From Bradyrhizobium sp. (GTDB lineage Bacteria; Pseudomonadota; Alphaproteobacteria; Rhizobiales; Xanthobacteraceae): 64,000 nt of DNA. The notes under the pieces are model-generated. The model worked only from the letters and a program-made list of their open reading frames with translations. It searched no databases and was not told the origin of the DNA. The translations under genes were made by a program, and so were the position numbers. Of the stretch, positions 17,881 to 28,836 are shown one piece after another. Every line of letters begins with the position of its first letter. Positions within the stretch are counted from its first letter, which is position 1. The DNA lies in assembly GCF_004799405.1 (NCBI RefSeq), contig NZ_SSMW01000031.1, forward strand, positions 1-64,000, in the 5' to 3' direction.

Positions 17881-18430
17881 CGTCGGTACAATCCCGTGCG
17901 CGCTGGTGGTGATGGGCGTGTCCGGCTCCGGCAAGAGCACCATTGCCGAAAGGCTGGCCCAACGTTTGCGCTGGACCTACGAGGATGGCGACAGATTTCA
18001 TCCCGCCAGCAACGTCGCCAAGATGAGCGCCGGTCAACCCTTGACCGACGAGGATCGCTGGCCCTGGCTGCGGGCGATCGCCGACGAGATCGACAGGGTT
18101 TGCAAGGCCGGCGAACACGCCGTGATCGCCTGCTCCGCGCTGAAACGAACCTATCGCGATGTTCTCGTGCATGGACGAACCGATGTCCGTATCATCTATC
18201 TCGAGGGCACCGAGCCGTTGATCGCAAAGCGTCTCGCCGAACGAAAGGGACATTTCATGCCGCCGGGACTATTGGCCAGCCAATTCAAGACGCTCGAGCC
18301 GCCGGACTCCCGAGAAAATCCGGTGACGGTGTCGATTGACGCGCCCGTTGACGCCATCGTCGATAACATCATCGGCCAACTCGGCTTAAGTCCGGACGAC
18401 GGCCAATCTACCGGCAGGGTTCGCGCATGA
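17870..18430 (+). CDS. gntK: Gluconokinase (GntK type)
   Basis: 186 aa from GTG 17870. The P-loop GVSGSGKST is at residues ~16-24, followed by YEDGDRFHPASNVAKMSAGQPLTDEDRWPWL, shown here only as landmarks DGDRFHP and LTDEDRWPWL, which are gluconokinase hallmarks. CSALKRTYRD and RKGHFMPPGLLASQF are further signatures. It phosphorylates gluconate to 6-phosphogluconate, feeding the same pool as Zwf/Pgl. A longer frame starts at 17843, but the GTG gives the family-like N-terminus and an 11-bp overlap with pgl. Confidence 0.92.
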   Translation: MGDDVGTIPCALVVMGVSGSGKSTIAERLAQRLRWTYEDGDRFHPASNVAKMSAGQPLTDEDRWPWLRAIADEIDRVCKAGEHAVIACSALKRTYRDVLVHGRTDVRIIYLEGTEPLIAKRLAERKGHFMPPGLLASQFKTLEPPDSRENPVTVSIDAPVDAIVDNIIGQLGLSPDDGQSTGRVRA

Positions 18431-19239
18431 CCCGCATCGCGCTTGTGGTTTCCGATGTCGACGGCACGCTGGTGACCAAGGACAAGACCCTGACCGACCG
18501 CGCCATCGGCGCGGTGCGGCGGCTGCGCGACGCCGGCATCAGTTTCACCATCACTTCCAGCCGCCCGGCGATCGGCATGCGTTTTTTGATCGAGCCGCTC
18601 GGAATCACGCTGCCGGTCGGACCTTTCAACGGAAGCTCGATTGTCGACCCGCAACTAAATCCGATCGAACAACATTTGATCCCGGTGTCGGCGGCGGAGC
18701 GCAGCCTCGATGTATTGAAGGAATTCGGCGTCGATATCTGGCTGTTCACCAACGATTGCTGGTTCACCCGCAACGGCGACGGCGAATACGTTCCGAATGA
18801 AAAGCGGGCGATCCGGACCGATCCGACCATTGTCCGGGATTTTACACCCTATGTGTCGGCCGCTTGCAAGATCGTGGGCGCCAGTTCGGATGCGGCGCTG
18901 CTGCAGCGTTGCGAAGCCGCGATGCAGAAAGCCCTAGGCACGCAAGCGACCGCGGTCCGGTCGCAGACCTACTATCTCGATGTCACGCCGCCCGGATGCG
19001 ACAAGGGCACCTTCGTGCAGGCGATGGCCAAGCGTCAGGGCATCCCGACCGACGCGGTCGCCACTATCGGCGACATGCAGAACGACCTCGCGATGTTCAG
19101 AACCAGCGGCTTCTCGATCGCGATGGGCAATGCCACCGACGACGTCAAGAAACAGGCGACGCAAGTCACGACCTCGAATGAGGATGAGGGTTTTGCAGGC
19201 GCGATCGAGATGATTTTGAAGATTAACGCGGCTGGATAA
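18427..19239 (+). CDS. HAD-superfamily Cof-type sugar phosphatase
   Basis: 270 aa. Motif I DVDGTLV is near residue 10, motif II TSSRP near 39, and motif IV GDMQNDLAMF near 211; the cap between them is the C2 type of Cof/YbiV-like phosphatases. These cytoplasmic enzymes dephosphorylate sugar phosphates and similar metabolites. The ATG overlaps the gntK stop (ATGA), so it is the last gene of the pentose-phosphate operon and may remove excess phosphosugars. The substrate cannot be deduced. Confidence 0.85.
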   Translation: MTRIALVVSDVDGTLVTKDKTLTDRAIGAVRRLRDAGISFTITSSRPAIGMRFLIEPLGITLPVGPFNGSSIVDPQLNPIEQHLIPVSAAERSLDVLKEFGVDIWLFTNDCWFTRNGDGEYVPNEKRAIRTDPTIVRDFTPYVSAACKIVGASSDAALLQRCEAAMQKALGTQATAVRSQTYYLDVTPPGCDKGTFVQAMAKRQGIPTDAVATIGDMQNDLAMFRTSGFSIAMGNATDDVKKQATQVTTSNEDEGFAGAIEMILKINAAG

Positions 19240-19301
19240 TCAGGATAATAGTGCCTCATCGTTCCGGCCAAGCCGAGCACCCGCGGGACGACAGGAGTTG
19301 G

Positions 19302-21134
19302 TTACTTCGACCGCTGCACGACCGGCTTCTCGACCGTCCTGGTCGCCTCGCAGAGATTATGCGCGGTATTGATCAGCGCGATATGGGTCAGCGCCTGCGG
19401 GAAATTGCCGGTCTGGCGGCCCGCGCCGGAATCGTACTCCTCGGCCAGCAGGCCAAGATCGTTGGCGACACCGACGACACGGTCGAACAGCGCCTGAGCT
19501 TTTTCGATTTCGCCAGCCAGCACCCAGGCGTCGGCGAGCCAGAGGCTGCAGGCGAGAAACGCGCCTTCGATCGGCTGAATTTCGTCGGTAACCTCGCGCG
19601 GATCGTGCCGCAGCACAAACCCGTCCCGCATCATGTGTCTTTCAATGGCGGCAATCGTGCCGCGGACCCGCGGGTCGGAAGCGGGCAGAAAACCGACTGC
19701 GGGCAACAGCAGGATGCTGGCGTCGAGCACTTGCGATCCATAAGACTCGACGAAGGCATTCTGCTCGCGGTCAAATCCTCTTTCGCAGACGTCGCGGCAA
19801 ACGGAATCGCGTAAATTCCGCCAACGGTCGAGCGGCGCGTCGAACCCGAACTTCTCGGCGCTTTTAATACCGCGGTCGAACGCGACCCAGGTCATCACTT
19901 TCGACAGGACATAATGTCGGGGGTCGCCGCGGCGCTCCCAGATGCCGTGATCCGGCCGGTCCCATATTTCCGCCAGATGCTCGATCACCGCGAGTCCCAG
20001 CCGCCAGTTGTCTTCGTCGAGTTCGAGCCCCGCGACTCGCGACTGGTAAAACGCGTCAACCAGCTCTCCATAGACATCGAGTTGCAGCTGGGCGTGCGCG
20101 GCGTTGCCGACCCTGACGGGCTGTGCGCCCTCGTAGCCGGGCAGCCAGTCCGCTTCCCATTCCAGCAGACGCCGCTGTCCCATGATGCCGTACATGATCT
20201 GCATATTTGCCGGATAACCGGCCGCGGCGCGCAGCAACCAGCTCAGCCAGGCCGACGCCTCCTCGGTGTAGCCGGAATTCACCAGCGCCAACAGCGTAAA
20301 GGTGGCGTCGCGCAACCAGCAGAAACGATAATCCCAGTTTCTCGCGCCGCCGAGCTTTTCCGGCAGCGAGGTCGTGGGTGCGGCGACGATGCCGCCGGTC
20401 GGCGCATAGGTCAGCGCCTTCAACGTGATCAGCGATCGCATCACCAAGTCGCGGCACTCGCCCTGATACATGCATTGACTACTCCAGCCGCTCCAGAAGT
20501 CCTCGGTCTCCTTCAACGCCTGGAGAGGATCGATGGCGTCGGGTACCGGCAGGTGCGAAGGCCCATAAGTGAGCACGAAGGGAACGGTTTCGCCTTCGCC
20601 GACCTCGAAATCGGCCACGGTGGTCAGGTCCTCGCCGCGGGTCTCCACGGGCGTTCGCAGCACCGTCATGTCCGGCCCGCAAATGGCTAGCAGCGCGCCG
20701 TCCTCGGTTTTCCTGACCCAGGGAATATCGGTGCCGAAGCCGAAGCGGATGATCAACTCCATCCGCAACTTTACCCGGCCGCTGACGCCGCGCACCAGCC
20801 GTACGATGTCGGAGGCGTTGCCGCGCGGCGGCATGAAATCGACCAGGGTGATCGCCCCTTTCGCCGTTTCAAAGCGCGTCTCCAGGATCAGCGTATCGCC
20901 CAGATAACGGCGGGACGTTTGTTTCATCTCTTCCGCAGGCGCGATCAGCCACCGACCGTGTTCGCGCGTGCCAAGCAGACTTGCGAAACAGGCGTCGGAG
21001 TCGAATGCAGGCCAGCACAGCCAGTCGATCGAGCCGTCGCGGCCGACCAATGCCGCGGTCTCGCAGTCGCCGATCAGCCCATAGTCTTCGATTCTGCCGG
21101 GCAAATTTCCATCACTCGCTGAAAATATCCGCAC
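19302..21134 (-). CDS. Glycoside hydrolase family 15 (glucoamylase/trehalase-like)
   Basis: About 610 aa. The N-terminal signature RIEDYGLIGDCETAALVGRDG with WLCWPAFDS is typical of bacterial GH15 enzymes. The catalytic domain has GARNWDYRFCWLRDATFTL, EDNWRLGLAVIEHLAEIWDRPDHGIWE (quoted as WRLGLAVIEHL and DHGIWERRG), and the end block LAEEYDSGAGRQTGNFPQA carrying a catalytic-type Glu. Family members hydrolyse alpha-1,4-glucans, and some are alpha,alpha-trehalases. No signal peptide is seen, so it works inside the cell. The start is uncertain: GTG at 21134 overlaps malQ by 23 bases, and TTG at 21104 is the alternative. With malQ directly upstream, it forms a leftward glucan-degrading pair. Confidence 0.88.
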   Translation of the reverse strand: MRIFSASDGNLPGRIEDYGLIGDCETAALVGRDGSIDWLCWPAFDSDACFASLLGTREHGRWLIAPAEEMKQTSRRYLGDTLILETRFETAKGAITLVDFMPPRGNASDIVRLVRGVSGRVKLRMELIIRFGFGTDIPWVRKTEDGALLAICGPDMTVLRTPVETRGEDLTTVADFEVGEGETVPFVLTYGPSHLPVPDAIDPLQALKETEDFWSGWSSQCMYQGECRDLVMRSLITLKALTYAPTGGIVAAPTTSLPEKLGGARNWDYRFCWLRDATFTLLALVNSGYTEEASAWLSWLLRAAAGYPANMQIMYGIMGQRRLLEWEADWLPGYEGAQPVRVGNAAHAQLQLDVYGELVDAFYQSRVAGLELDEDNWRLGLAVIEHLAEIWDRPDHGIWERRGDPRHYVLSKVMTWVAFDRGIKSAEKFGFDAPLDRWRNLRDSVCRDVCERGFDREQNAFVESYGSQVLDASILLLPAVGFLPASDPRVRGTIAAIERHMMRDGFVLRHDPREVTDEIQPIEGAFLACSLWLADAWVLAGEIEKAQALFDRVVGVANDLGLLAEEYDSGAGRQTGNFPQALTHIALINTAHNLCEATRTVEKPVVQRSK

Positions 21135-23091
21135 GCCGTGTCTTGGCGCGGGTTCGTTCCACCGTCGCTGCCTTGAGCGCGGCAACGTCGATCGACGATG
21201 CGATCTTGTCGAGCGCAATTGGAAGCCGCTGCCGCCAGTTCGGATGCTCGTTCACGGTGCCGGGAATGTTGGGCTGATCGATCACGTCCAGCAGATCCTC
21301 CAGCGAGATCGCCATCAGGCGCGAACGGGTCTTCGCCAGAAAGCTTGCGACCGCATAGAGATCGTGACGGTCGATCGCATGATGGCGCAGCGCGTCGGAC
21401 AGCATGGCCAGGGCGTGCCAGCGCGCGTCGTCGCTTTCGCCGGGATCGATGCCGAGCGAGCGTTTCAATTTGAGATCGCTGAACGAGCGCCAGCCGGCAT
21501 AGGTCGACAGATCATGGGTATTGAAGGTGACGAGGGCGTTAGGCGCATAATAATCGATGCCGCGAAACACACCGCTGTCGTCGCGCTCGAACATCATCAC
21601 CTTGTACGACCAGATGCCCCAATCGGCCATTTGCTCGCGAAAGCCCTCCGGCACCGTGCCGAGATCTTCACCGATCACCACGCAGCGCCGCGCCACGCTT
21701 TCCTGCGCGGTCGCCGCCAGCAGCGGCTCGAACGGCATCTGTACATAGACGCCGTTGTTGGCGGCAAACCCGTGCGGCACGAGATAAAGCCGCTTCAGGC
21801 CGAGCACATGATCGAGCCGGATCGCACCGGCGTAGCGCATCGAAGCCCGCAGCATTTCCCGATAGGGCTCGAAGGATTTCATTTCCAGCCCGGCGGCGTT
21901 GAAGCCGGCAAGGCCCCAGCTTTGGCCTGCGGTGTTCAGCGGGTCCGGCGGCGCGCCGACGCCGAGGTAACGGGAAATCGCTGTCTGCTCGTTCCAGGCG
22001 TCGAACCCATCGGACTGCACGCCAACGGCCACGTCGAGATAAAGACCGACCTTCATGCCAAGGCTGGTCGCGAGGTTCTGGCAGGCCTGCAATTGCCGGT
22101 CGGCGATCCATTGCACGAATTCGACGAATTCGATCTCGGCCGCGTCCGGGCCCTGACGCAACTCCGCGCATCTGGCCTCGTCGGGCTGCCGCCATTGGTC
22201 CGGCCATTCCCACCACGGCTTGTCGAACTTGTGCCGAAGCATCTCGAAGCAGGCGAACCGCGACAGCAGCGGCGCACGCTCGGTGCGAAATCTGGCGAAA
22301 GCGGCACGGTCCCTGGCTTTGGGCTTGGCCCTGAAGGCATCGAACGCCAATCGCAGCGCGCGCCATTTCAGCCCGGCGACGGCGACATAATCGACGATAT
22401 CGCTTTGTCGCAGCCGGGCGATGGTGTCGCTGTCTTCAGCGAATCCGCCGGGCAGAAACTCCTTTAGTTTTTCGACGTCGATAAAGAGCGGGTTGAGAAA
22501 CAGCCGGCTGTTCGGCGAATAGGGGCTGCAATCGCCCGGCCGGTCGTCGAATAACGCGTGCAGCGGGTTGAGACCGACGCCCTCGGCTCCCAGATCGGAG
22601 GCCAGTTCGATCAGCCCTTCGAGATCGGTGAAATCCCCGATCCCCCAGTTGCGCGCCGACCGGACGCCATAGAGCTGGACCGCCAACAGCCAGCAGCGGT
22701 CGAAATCGCCGCCGAAGGCCTTTGGTGGCGCAACCAGTAACGGCGCTTCTTCCGTCAAGGCGGAAGCATCGGTCAGGTGCAGCCGGTAGGTGCCGACGGG
22801 TAAATCGGATGGCCAGACGATGACGCGGTCGCGGGTCTCGCCTTGCGCGATAACCTCAAGACCCGTCACGATTTTCCAGCGTAACGGGAACGTGGCAGCC
22901 TTGAGCTCGATGCGCGAGGGCTGGCCCGACCGGACCACCACCGCCCCCTCGAGAAACCGGTGCGGTATCCGGACCGGCAGGGCGTCCAGGATGATTTTTA
23001 ACGCCGCGGCGTCTGTGACGTGGCGGTGGCCCTGACCATCGATAAACTCGGTCTGGATGCCCAGTTCTTTGGCTTTGGTGAAAAGGTCCAT
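21112..23091 (-). CDS. malQ: 4-alpha-glucanotransferase (GH77)
   Basis: 659 aa from the ATG complementing 23089-23091 (MDLFTKAKELGIQTEF); another ATG four codons earlier is possible. GH77 motifs include GDFTDLEGL, AIRLDHVLGLKRLYLVP with the nucleophile Asp, VVIGEDLGTVPEGF with the acid/base Glu, and TFNTHDLSTYAGW with the third carboxylate. It transfers alpha-1,4-glucan segments and releases glucose from maltodextrins. Its 3' end overlaps the GH15 gene. An EcfG-like promoter (GGAAC-N16-AGTT) lies ~75-100 bp upstream, back to back with the treS operon. Confidence 0.94.
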   Translation of the reverse strand: MDLFTKAKELGIQTEFIDGQGHRHVTDAAALKIILDALPVRIPHRFLEGAVVVRSGQPSRIELKAATFPLRWKIVTGLEVIAQGETRDRVIVWPSDLPVGTYRLHLTDASALTEEAPLLVAPPKAFGGDFDRCWLLAVQLYGVRSARNWGIGDFTDLEGLIELASDLGAEGVGLNPLHALFDDRPGDCSPYSPNSRLFLNPLFIDVEKLKEFLPGGFAEDSDTIARLRQSDIVDYVAVAGLKWRALRLAFDAFRAKPKARDRAAFARFRTERAPLLSRFACFEMLRHKFDKPWWEWPDQWRQPDEARCAELRQGPDAAEIEFVEFVQWIADRQLQACQNLATSLGMKVGLYLDVAVGVQSDGFDAWNEQTAISRYLGVGAPPDPLNTAGQSWGLAGFNAAGLEMKSFEPYREMLRASMRYAGAIRLDHVLGLKRLYLVPHGFAANNGVYVQMPFEPLLAATAQESVARRCVVIGEDLGTVPEGFREQMADWGIWSYKVMMFERDDSGVFRGIDYYAPNALVTFNTHDLSTYAGWRSFSDLKLKRSLGIDPGESDDARWHALAMLSDALRHHAIDRHDLYAVASFLAKTRSRLMAISLEDLLDVIDQPNIPGTVNEHPNWRQRLPIALDKIASSIDVAALKAATVERTRAKTRRADIFSE

Positions 23092-23167
23092 TCGGCACGC
23101 CATTTGCACGCAACGGTTGGGGAACGTCACGAAATTCTCTAAATGCAGGAATAGGATAGCTGTGTTT

Positions 23168-23192
23168 AACTCGCTGCCGTCCGCGGCGTTCC
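23168..23192 (-). promoter_or_regulatory. EcfG-like promoter candidate of malQ-GH15
   Basis: On the minus strand GGAAC (complement of 23188-23192) is followed by 16 bases and AGTT (complement of 23168-23171), one mismatch from the CGTT consensus. The -35 forms a near palindrome (GTTCCC, two bases, GGGAAC) with a rightward GGAAC at 23197. That rightward copy has GCTT at the -10 position and is therefore a weaker candidate for treS. The predicted malQ leader is ~70 nt. Confidence 0.42.
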
Positions 23193-23381
23193 CCCGGGAA
23201 CCAACGCCTGCCGAACGGCTTTGTATATATGCCCGGAACGTCTCCTTTCCCGCAAACGAAATGGGACGCCATTTCGACGCCAATGGCATCACCGTGAACA
23301 AAACCACTCGAACTGTCGATAGCGCCGTCTTCGGCGGGGCCCTACCTACCATGCTCTTTCGCGGTCTGACGTGAGGGCGTG

Positions 23382-26300
23382 ATGCACCTGATGTCATCCA
23401 TCGACGATGCAACCGAGTTGCCGGTCACCGCCCTCGACGGCGGCGAGCTTTGGTACAAGGATGCCATCATCTATCAGCTCCACGTCAAAGCTTTCGCCGA
23501 CAGCAACAATGACGGGATCGGCGATTTCGCCGGCTTGACCGAAAAACTCGGCTACCTGCAGGACCTCGGCGTCACCGCGCTATGGCTGCTGCCGTTTTAT
23601 CCGTCGCCCGGCCGCGATGACGGCTACGACATCGCCGACTACGGCGCCATCAATCCCGATTTCGGGACCATGAAGGATTTCAAGCGCTTCATCGTCGAAG
23701 CCAAGCGGCGCGGCATGCGGGTCATCACCGAACTCGTCGTCAATCACACCTCCGACCAGCACGACTGGTTCAAGCGCGCCCGCCGCAGCGTGCCGAACTC
23801 CAGCGCACGCAACTGGTATGTGTGGAGCGACACCGACCAGAAATATCCGGGCACCCGGATCATCTTCACCGACACCGAGAAATCGAACTGGACCTGGGAC
23901 CCGGAAGCCGGCCAGTTTTACTGGCATCGCTTCTTCTCGCATCAGCCGGACCTTAATTTTGACAACCCGCGCGTGGTCAGCGCGCTGGTGCAAGTCATGA
24001 AGCGCTGGCTCGACACCGGCGTCGATGGCTTCCGTCTCGATGCCATCCCCTATCTGTGCGAGCGCGACGGCACCAACAATGAAAACCTGCCGGAAACCCA
24101 CGCCATCGTCAGGAAGCTGCGCGCCGAGCTCGACGCCTACGCCAAGGGCAAGGTGCTGCTGGCGGAGGCCAATCAATGGCCGGAAGATGTGCAGGAATAT
24201 TTCGGCAGCGGTGACGAATGTCATATGGCCTATCACTTCCCGCTGATGCCGCGGATTTACATGGCGATCGCGCAGGAGGATCGCTTTCCGATTACCGACA
24301 TCCTGCGCCAAACGCCGGATATCCCGAACAATTGCCAGTGGGCGCTGTTTCTGCGCAACCATGACGAACTGACGCTCGAAATGGTCACCGACGTCGAGCG
24401 CGACTATCTGTGGTCGACCTACGCCAACGATCCCCGCGCCCGCATCAATGTCGGCATTCGCCGGCGGCTGGCGCCGCTGATGGACAACGACCGGCGCAAG
24501 ATCGAACTGATGAATTCGCTGCTGCTGTCGTTTCCGGGAACGCCGATCATCTATTACGGCGACGAAATCGGAATGGGCGACAATATCTATCTCGGTGACC
24601 GCAACGGCGTGCGGACACCGATGCAATGGACGCCCGACCGCAATGGCGGGTTCTCCCGCGCCGATCCGGCGCGGCTTTACGCGCCGACCATCATGGATCC
24701 GGTCTATGGCTACGAGGCGGTCAACGTCGAGGCCCAGTCGCACAGCCTCTCCTCGCTGCTGAGCGCGACCAAACGCCTGATCGCAGTGCGCAAATCCACA
24801 TTGGCGTTCGGCCGCGGTTCGATGACCTTCATCCGGCCGGTCAACCGCTCGGTACTCGCTTATGTCAGGCAGTATGGCGACGAGGTCATTCTCTGCGTCG
24901 CCAACCTGTCGCGATCGGCGCAAGCCACCGAACTCGATCTTTCCGCCTGGAAGGATCGCATTCCTCTGGAGATGCTGGGCCGCACCCGTTTCCCGGCGAT
25001 CGGTGAACTGCCCTATATGATCACGCTGGCGCCCTATGGTTTCTACTGGTTTCAGCTTCGCAGGCCCCTCGAGTCGGAGCGCGTCGAGCCGACGGCCGTT
25101 CCCGAATTCGAGACCCTGGTGGTGCCGCTGGGCGCGACCTGGATGTCGCTGGCGCGTACCCGCGGTGTGTTCGAACGCGATGTATTGCCGGAGTTCTTGG
25201 CGCGAACCCACTGGTATCCGGAACGTTCGGCACGGGAAATTCACCCGGTGCTGACCTCGGCGATTCCGTTCTGCGATATCGGCGACAACCGTCCCTGGCT
25301 CGCTTTCTTCGAAGCGACGACAAAACACGGCACAGCCGCGCGCTACGTGCTGCCGATGCGGATCGAATGGGTGCGGTTCGACCGCGAACGCTATAATCCC
25401 CGCGCGTTTGCAGCCGTACGCCAGGGCGCGCGGGAAGGCACGCTGCTGGATGTTGCGACCGACCCGATCTTCATTTCGCTGCTGCTGCGCAATCTCCGCG
25501 AAACCTTGACCGTCGAAGAACAGGGCGCGCGCCTTGAATTCAGGCCGACCGCCGGGTTTCCGGACAAGCCGATCAAGCCACCCGAGCATATTCGCGCCAT
25601 CGAAGCCGAAAAGCCAAATACCACGGCGCTGGTCGACAATGACTATGTCACGAAGCTCTATCGAAAGCTTGAACCCGGCATCAATCCCGAGATCGAGATC
25701 GGTCGGTTTCTGACCGAGACCGCAGGCTTTGCCAATACGCCGGCGCTGCTCGGAACCGTCGAACTGGTCGAAGGCGAGATGCGGAGCGCTATCGCCGTCT
25801 TGCATGCGCTTGTCGAAAATCAGGGCGACGCCTGGACCGTGACGTCCGCCTATCTCGACCGGTTTGTCGAAGAACAACGCCTGTTGGGAACAGGCGACCG
25901 CGCCGGCGAAAGCGAGCAGCAGACCTCCTATCTTCGCTACATGTCGCAAACCGGAAGGCGCGTCGCCGAGATGCATCTTGCGCTCGCCGGCAGCGACGAA
26001 TTCGCCGATTTCAGGCCGGAACCGACCCAACCCGCCGACGTGCGTCTCTGGATCGAAGACGCAACCGCCCGCGCTGACCAGGCCTTCGACGCATTGAAGC
26101 AGCGGCGGAACATGATCGGGCAAGCCGATCGCCTGCTGATCGATCAAGTGCTGGCGCAGCACGCGACGTTGCTTGATCGCTTCAATACGCTGCTTCCGCC
26201 TGACATCGGAGGCCTCAACATCCGCTGCCATGGCGACTTCCATCTGAGGCGGATGCTGATCGTCAAGGATGACATCTTCATCATCGATTTCGGAGGTGAA

Positions 26301-26690
26301 CCCAGCCGGCCGCTGGCCGAGCGGCGGCGCAAGGCCCCCGCGGCGCGCGACGTCGCCAGCCTGATCCGTTCGATCGACCATTCGGTCACGGCCGCGTTCG
26401 AGCGCGCCCTCAAGGTGGCGCCCGACGAGCAAGGCAGATTGGCCGGGGCGCTGGCGGGTTGGCGCGATCGCTCGGTGATGGCGTTCCTCGCAGCCTATCG
26501 CGAGGCCATGGCAAATTCAGCGCTGTGGCCGGCCGATCCGCAGGCCGCCAGGCAGATGCTCAATTTCTTTCTGCTTGAAAAAACGCTTCATGAGGTCGAA
26601 TACGAGTTGACCCACCTGCCTGAATGGCCGCGCGTCCCGCTGACGAGGATGCTTCGAATATTGTCCCAGCGACCAAACGAGGCCGCATGA
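23382..26690 (+). CDS. treS: Trehalose synthase (maltose alpha-glucosyltransferase) fused to a maltokinase-like domain
   Basis: 1102 aa from ATG 23382 (GAGGG just upstream; GTG 23379 and ATG 23391 are alternatives). Residues ~20-560 are the GH13 TreS barrel: [16 protein letters not shown], the nucleophile in [11 protein letters not shown], the acid/base in [12 protein letters not shown], and the third acid in [10 protein letters not shown]. It interconverts maltose and trehalose. Residues ~590-1100 look like maltokinase with HGDFH at 950-954 and DFGGEP at 969-974. Family members usually have HGDxHLGQ and DFEGEP, so G-Q is replaced here by R956-R957 and the Glu by Gly971; kinase activity is doubtful. 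The stop overlaps glgB. No glgE, the usual consumer of maltose-1-phosphate, lies in the window. Confidence 0.93.
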   Translation: MHLMSSIDDATELPVTALDGGELWYKDAIIYQLHVKAFADSNNDGIGDFAGLTEKLGYLQDLGVTALWLLPFYPSPGRDDGYDIADYGAINPDFGTMKDFKRFIVEAKRRGMRVITELVVNHTSDQHDWFKRARRSVPNSSARNWYVWSDTDQKYPGTRIIFTDTEKSNWTWDPEAGQFYWHRFFSHQPDLNFDNPRVVSALVQVMKRWLDTGVDGFRLDAIPYLCERDGTNNENLPETHAIVRKLRAELDAYAKGKVLLAEANQWPEDVQEYFGSGDECHMAYHFPLMPRIYMAIAQEDRFPITDILRQTPDIPNNCQWALFLRNHDELTLEMVTDVERDYLWSTYANDPRARINVGIRRRLAPLMDNDRRKIELMNSLLLSFPGTPIIYYGDEIGMGDNIYLGDRNGVRTPMQWTPDRNGGFSRADPARLYAPTIMDPVYGYEAVNVEAQSHSLSSLLSATKRLIAVRKSTLAFGRGSMTFIRPVNRSVLAYVRQYGDEVILCVANLSRSAQATELDLSAWKDRIPLEMLGRTRFPAIGELPYMITLAPYGFYWFQLRRPLESERVEPTAVPEFETLVVPLGATWMSLARTRGVFERDVLPEFLARTHWYPERSAREIHPVLTSAIPFCDIGDNRPWLAFFEATTKHGTAARYVLPMRIEWVRFDRERYNPRAFAAVRQGAREGTLLDVATDPIFISLLLRNLRETLTVEEQGARLEFRPTAGFPDKPIKPPEHIRAIEAEKPNTTALVDNDYVTKLYRKLEPGINPEIEIGRFLTETAGFANTPALLGTVELVEGEMRSAIAVLHALVENQGDAWTVTSAYLDRFVEEQRLLGTGDRAGESEQQTSYLRYMSQTGRRVAEMHLALAGSDEFADFRPEPTQPADVRLWIEDATARADQAFDALKQRRNMIGQADRLLIDQVLAQHATLLDRFNTLLPPDIGGLNIRCHGDFHLRRMLIVKDDIFIIDFGGEPSRPLAERRRKAPAARDVASLIRSIDHSVTAAFERALKVAPDEQGRLAGALAGWRDRSVMAFLAAYREAMANSALWPADPQAARQMLNFFLLEKTLHEVEYELTHLPEWPRVPLTRMLRILSQRPNEAA

Positions 26691-28834
26691 CCAAACTATC
26701 CGCGGAGGCCTATGCGATTGTGGAGGGCCGCCACGCCGACCCCTTTCATTATCTCGGTCTCCACACCGAGGGCGGCAGGACCGTGGTGCGCGCATTCCTG
26801 CCGGAGGCCTCGAAGGTCGATGCGATCGACGAGCACGGCAAGGCGGCCGCATTGGTGAGGATTCATGATGCCGGGTTGTTTGCCGGCGCGCTCCCGAACG
26901 GCGCCAAACGCTATCAGCTGCGTGCCCGCTTCGGCGATACCGTGGTCGATCTCGACGACCCCTACCGCTTTCCGCCTGTTTTGAGCGACTTCGACCTGTA
27001 TCTGCTCGGTGAAGGAACCCATCAGCGGATTTACGACAAGCTCGGCGCGCACCCGATGACGCTGGACGGCGTCGACGGCGTGGCTTTCGTGGTGTTCGCG
27101 CCCAATGCGCGGCGGGTCAGCGTCGTCGGCGATTTCAATTTCTGGAATGCGCGGCGGCATCCGATGCGGGTGCGCGGTATGGGCTATTGGGAACTGTTTG
27201 TGCCCCACGCCACCCCTGGCGATCGGTACAAATTCGATATTGTCGGCCCACGGGGCGAGCATTTGCCGCTGAAGTCCGATCCGATGGCGTTCGCCACCGA
27301 AATGCGTCCGAACACCGCTTCGATCGTTTTCGACGAGACCAGGCTGCCGCATCCGCGTCCGGCGCCTGCGGACGTCAATGCGCTGAGCGCGCCGGTCTCG
27401 ATCTACGAGGTCCACCTCGGCTCGTGGCGGCGCAAGGGCAACAACGAGTGGCTCACCTATCGCGACCTCGCCGAGCAGTTGCCGCGCTATGCCCGCGATC
27501 TCGGCTTTACCCATGTTGAATTTCTCCCCATCAGCGAGCATCCGTTCGACGGCTCCTGGGGCTACCAGCCGACCGGGATGTATGCGCCGACCAGCCGGTT
27601 CGGGCCGCCGGAAGATTTTTCCGCATTGGTCGATGCCTGTCATCGCGAAGGTCTCGGCGTCATGCTGGACTGGGTACCCGGACATTTCCCTGACGATCCG
27701 CATGGCCTCGGTCACTTCGACGGCACCTCGCTTTACGAGCACGCCAACCCGCTGCAGGGCCGTCACCTCGACTGGGGCACGCTGATCTACAATTACGGGC
27801 GCACCGAAGTCGTCAATTTCCTGGTGTCGAACGCGCTGTTCTGGCTGGAGCGCTATGGCATCGATGGCCTGCGCGTCGATGCGGTCGCCTCCATGCTGTA
27901 TCTCGACTACAGCCGGCCCGCGGGAGGCTGGATACCGAACAAGCACGGCGGCCGCGAAAATCTTGAAGCCATCGACTTCCTGCGCCGTTTCAACACCGAA
28001 GTGTTCGCCCGCTTTCCGCAAGCCACCACGGCGGCGGAAGAATCCACCGCCTGGCCTCAGGTATCGCGCCCGGTCGAATATGGCGGGCTCGGCTTTGGCT
28101 ACAAATGGAACATGGGCTGGATGCACGACACGCTGAACTACATCAGCAAGGATCCGATCCACCGCAGATTTCATCACGGCGACATCCTGTTCGGTCTGCA
28201 TTACGCGTTCTCGGAAAATTTCATCCTGCCGCTGTCGCACGACGAAGTGGTCCACGGCAAACGTTCGCTGCTGGGACGGATGCCCGGCGACAACTGGCAA
28301 CGCTTCGCCAACCTGCGCGCCTATTACGGCTTCATGTTCGGACACCCTGGCAAGAAGCTGATGTTCATGGGTTGCGAATTCGGCCAGGAACGCGAATGGA
28401 GCCATGACCGTTCGCTCGACTGGCACCTGCTCGATCAAAAGAAATATGCCGGCATTCAGTCGCTGATCCGCGACCTCAACGGGCTTTATCGCAAATTGCC
28501 GGCGCTGCACCAGTTGGACTGCGAGTCATCCGGCTTCGAGTGGCTGGTGACCGACGATGCCGGCGGCAACGTCTTCGCCTGGATCCGCAAGGGCAAAGAT
28601 GCCCGCGCGCGCTGCCTCGTCGTCGTGAATTTTTCACCGAACGTGTATTACAATTATCGCGTCCGGGCGCCGTTCGCCGGCACCTGGCGCGAGGTTCTCA
28701 ATTCGGACTCCGCGCATTACGGCGGCACCAATGTCGGCAATGTCGGCCAGGTCCGGACCTTGGAAGGTCCGGCGCCCGAACTCAATCTCACCGTTCCGCC
28801 GCTGGCCGCGATTTTTCTCGTACCGGAAAGCTAA
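26687..28834 (+). CDS. glgB: 1,4-alpha-glucan branching enzyme (GH13)
   Basis: 715 aa, with the ATG overlapping the treS stop (ATGA). An N-terminal CBM48 domain is followed by the branching-enzyme barrel: [20 protein letters not shown], the nucleophile in [19 protein letters not shown], the acid/base in [10 protein letters not shown], and the third acid in [16 protein letters not shown]. It creates alpha-1,6 branches in glycogen. Length and motifs are standard. A longer frame starting at 26624 is not needed. glgX starts 2 bp after the stop. Confidence 0.96.
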   Translation: MTKLSAEAYAIVEGRHADPFHYLGLHTEGGRTVVRAFLPEASKVDAIDEHGKAAALVRIHDAGLFAGALPNGAKRYQLRARFGDTVVDLDDPYRFPPVLSDFDLYLLGEGTHQRIYDKLGAHPMTLDGVDGVAFVVFAPNARRVSVVGDFNFWNARRHPMRVRGMGYWELFVPHATPGDRYKFDIVGPRGEHLPLKSDPMAFATEMRPNTASIVFDETRLPHPRPAPADVNALSAPVSIYEVHLGSWRRKGNNEWLTYRDLAEQLPRYARDLGFTHVEFLPISEHPFDGSWGYQPTGMYAPTSRFGPPEDFSALVDACHREGLGVMLDWVPGHFPDDPHGLGHFDGTSLYEHANPLQGRHLDWGTLIYNYGRTEVVNFLVSNALFWLERYGIDGLRVDAVASMLYLDYSRPAGGWIPNKHGGRENLEAIDFLRRFNTEVFARFPQATTAAEESTAWPQVSRPVEYGGLGFGYKWNMGWMHDTLNYISKDPIHRRFHHGDILFGLHYAFSENFILPLSHDEVVHGKRSLLGRMPGDNWQRFANLRAYYGFMFGHPGKKLMFMGCEFGQEREWSHDRSLDWHLLDQKKYAGIQSLIRDLNGLYRKLPALHQLDCESSGFEWLVTDDAGGNVFAWIRKGKDARARCLVVVNFSPNVYYNYRVRAPFAGTWREVLNSDSAHYGGTNVGNVGQVRTLEGPAPELNLTVPPLAAIFLVPES

Positions 28835-28836
28835 GC

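Noticed and set aside
23197-23221. GGAAC-N16-GCTT as an EcfG promoter for treS
   Set aside because: The -10 lacks the GTT core and the leader would be ~150 nt; kept only as part of the divergent-element finding.
23580-26432. 950-aa minus-strand open frame
   Set aside because: Antisense to treS, which shows complete GH13 motifs; the shadow shows no recognisable domain.
26696-28510. 604-aa minus-strand open frame
   Set aside because: Antisense to glgB; no recognisable domain.
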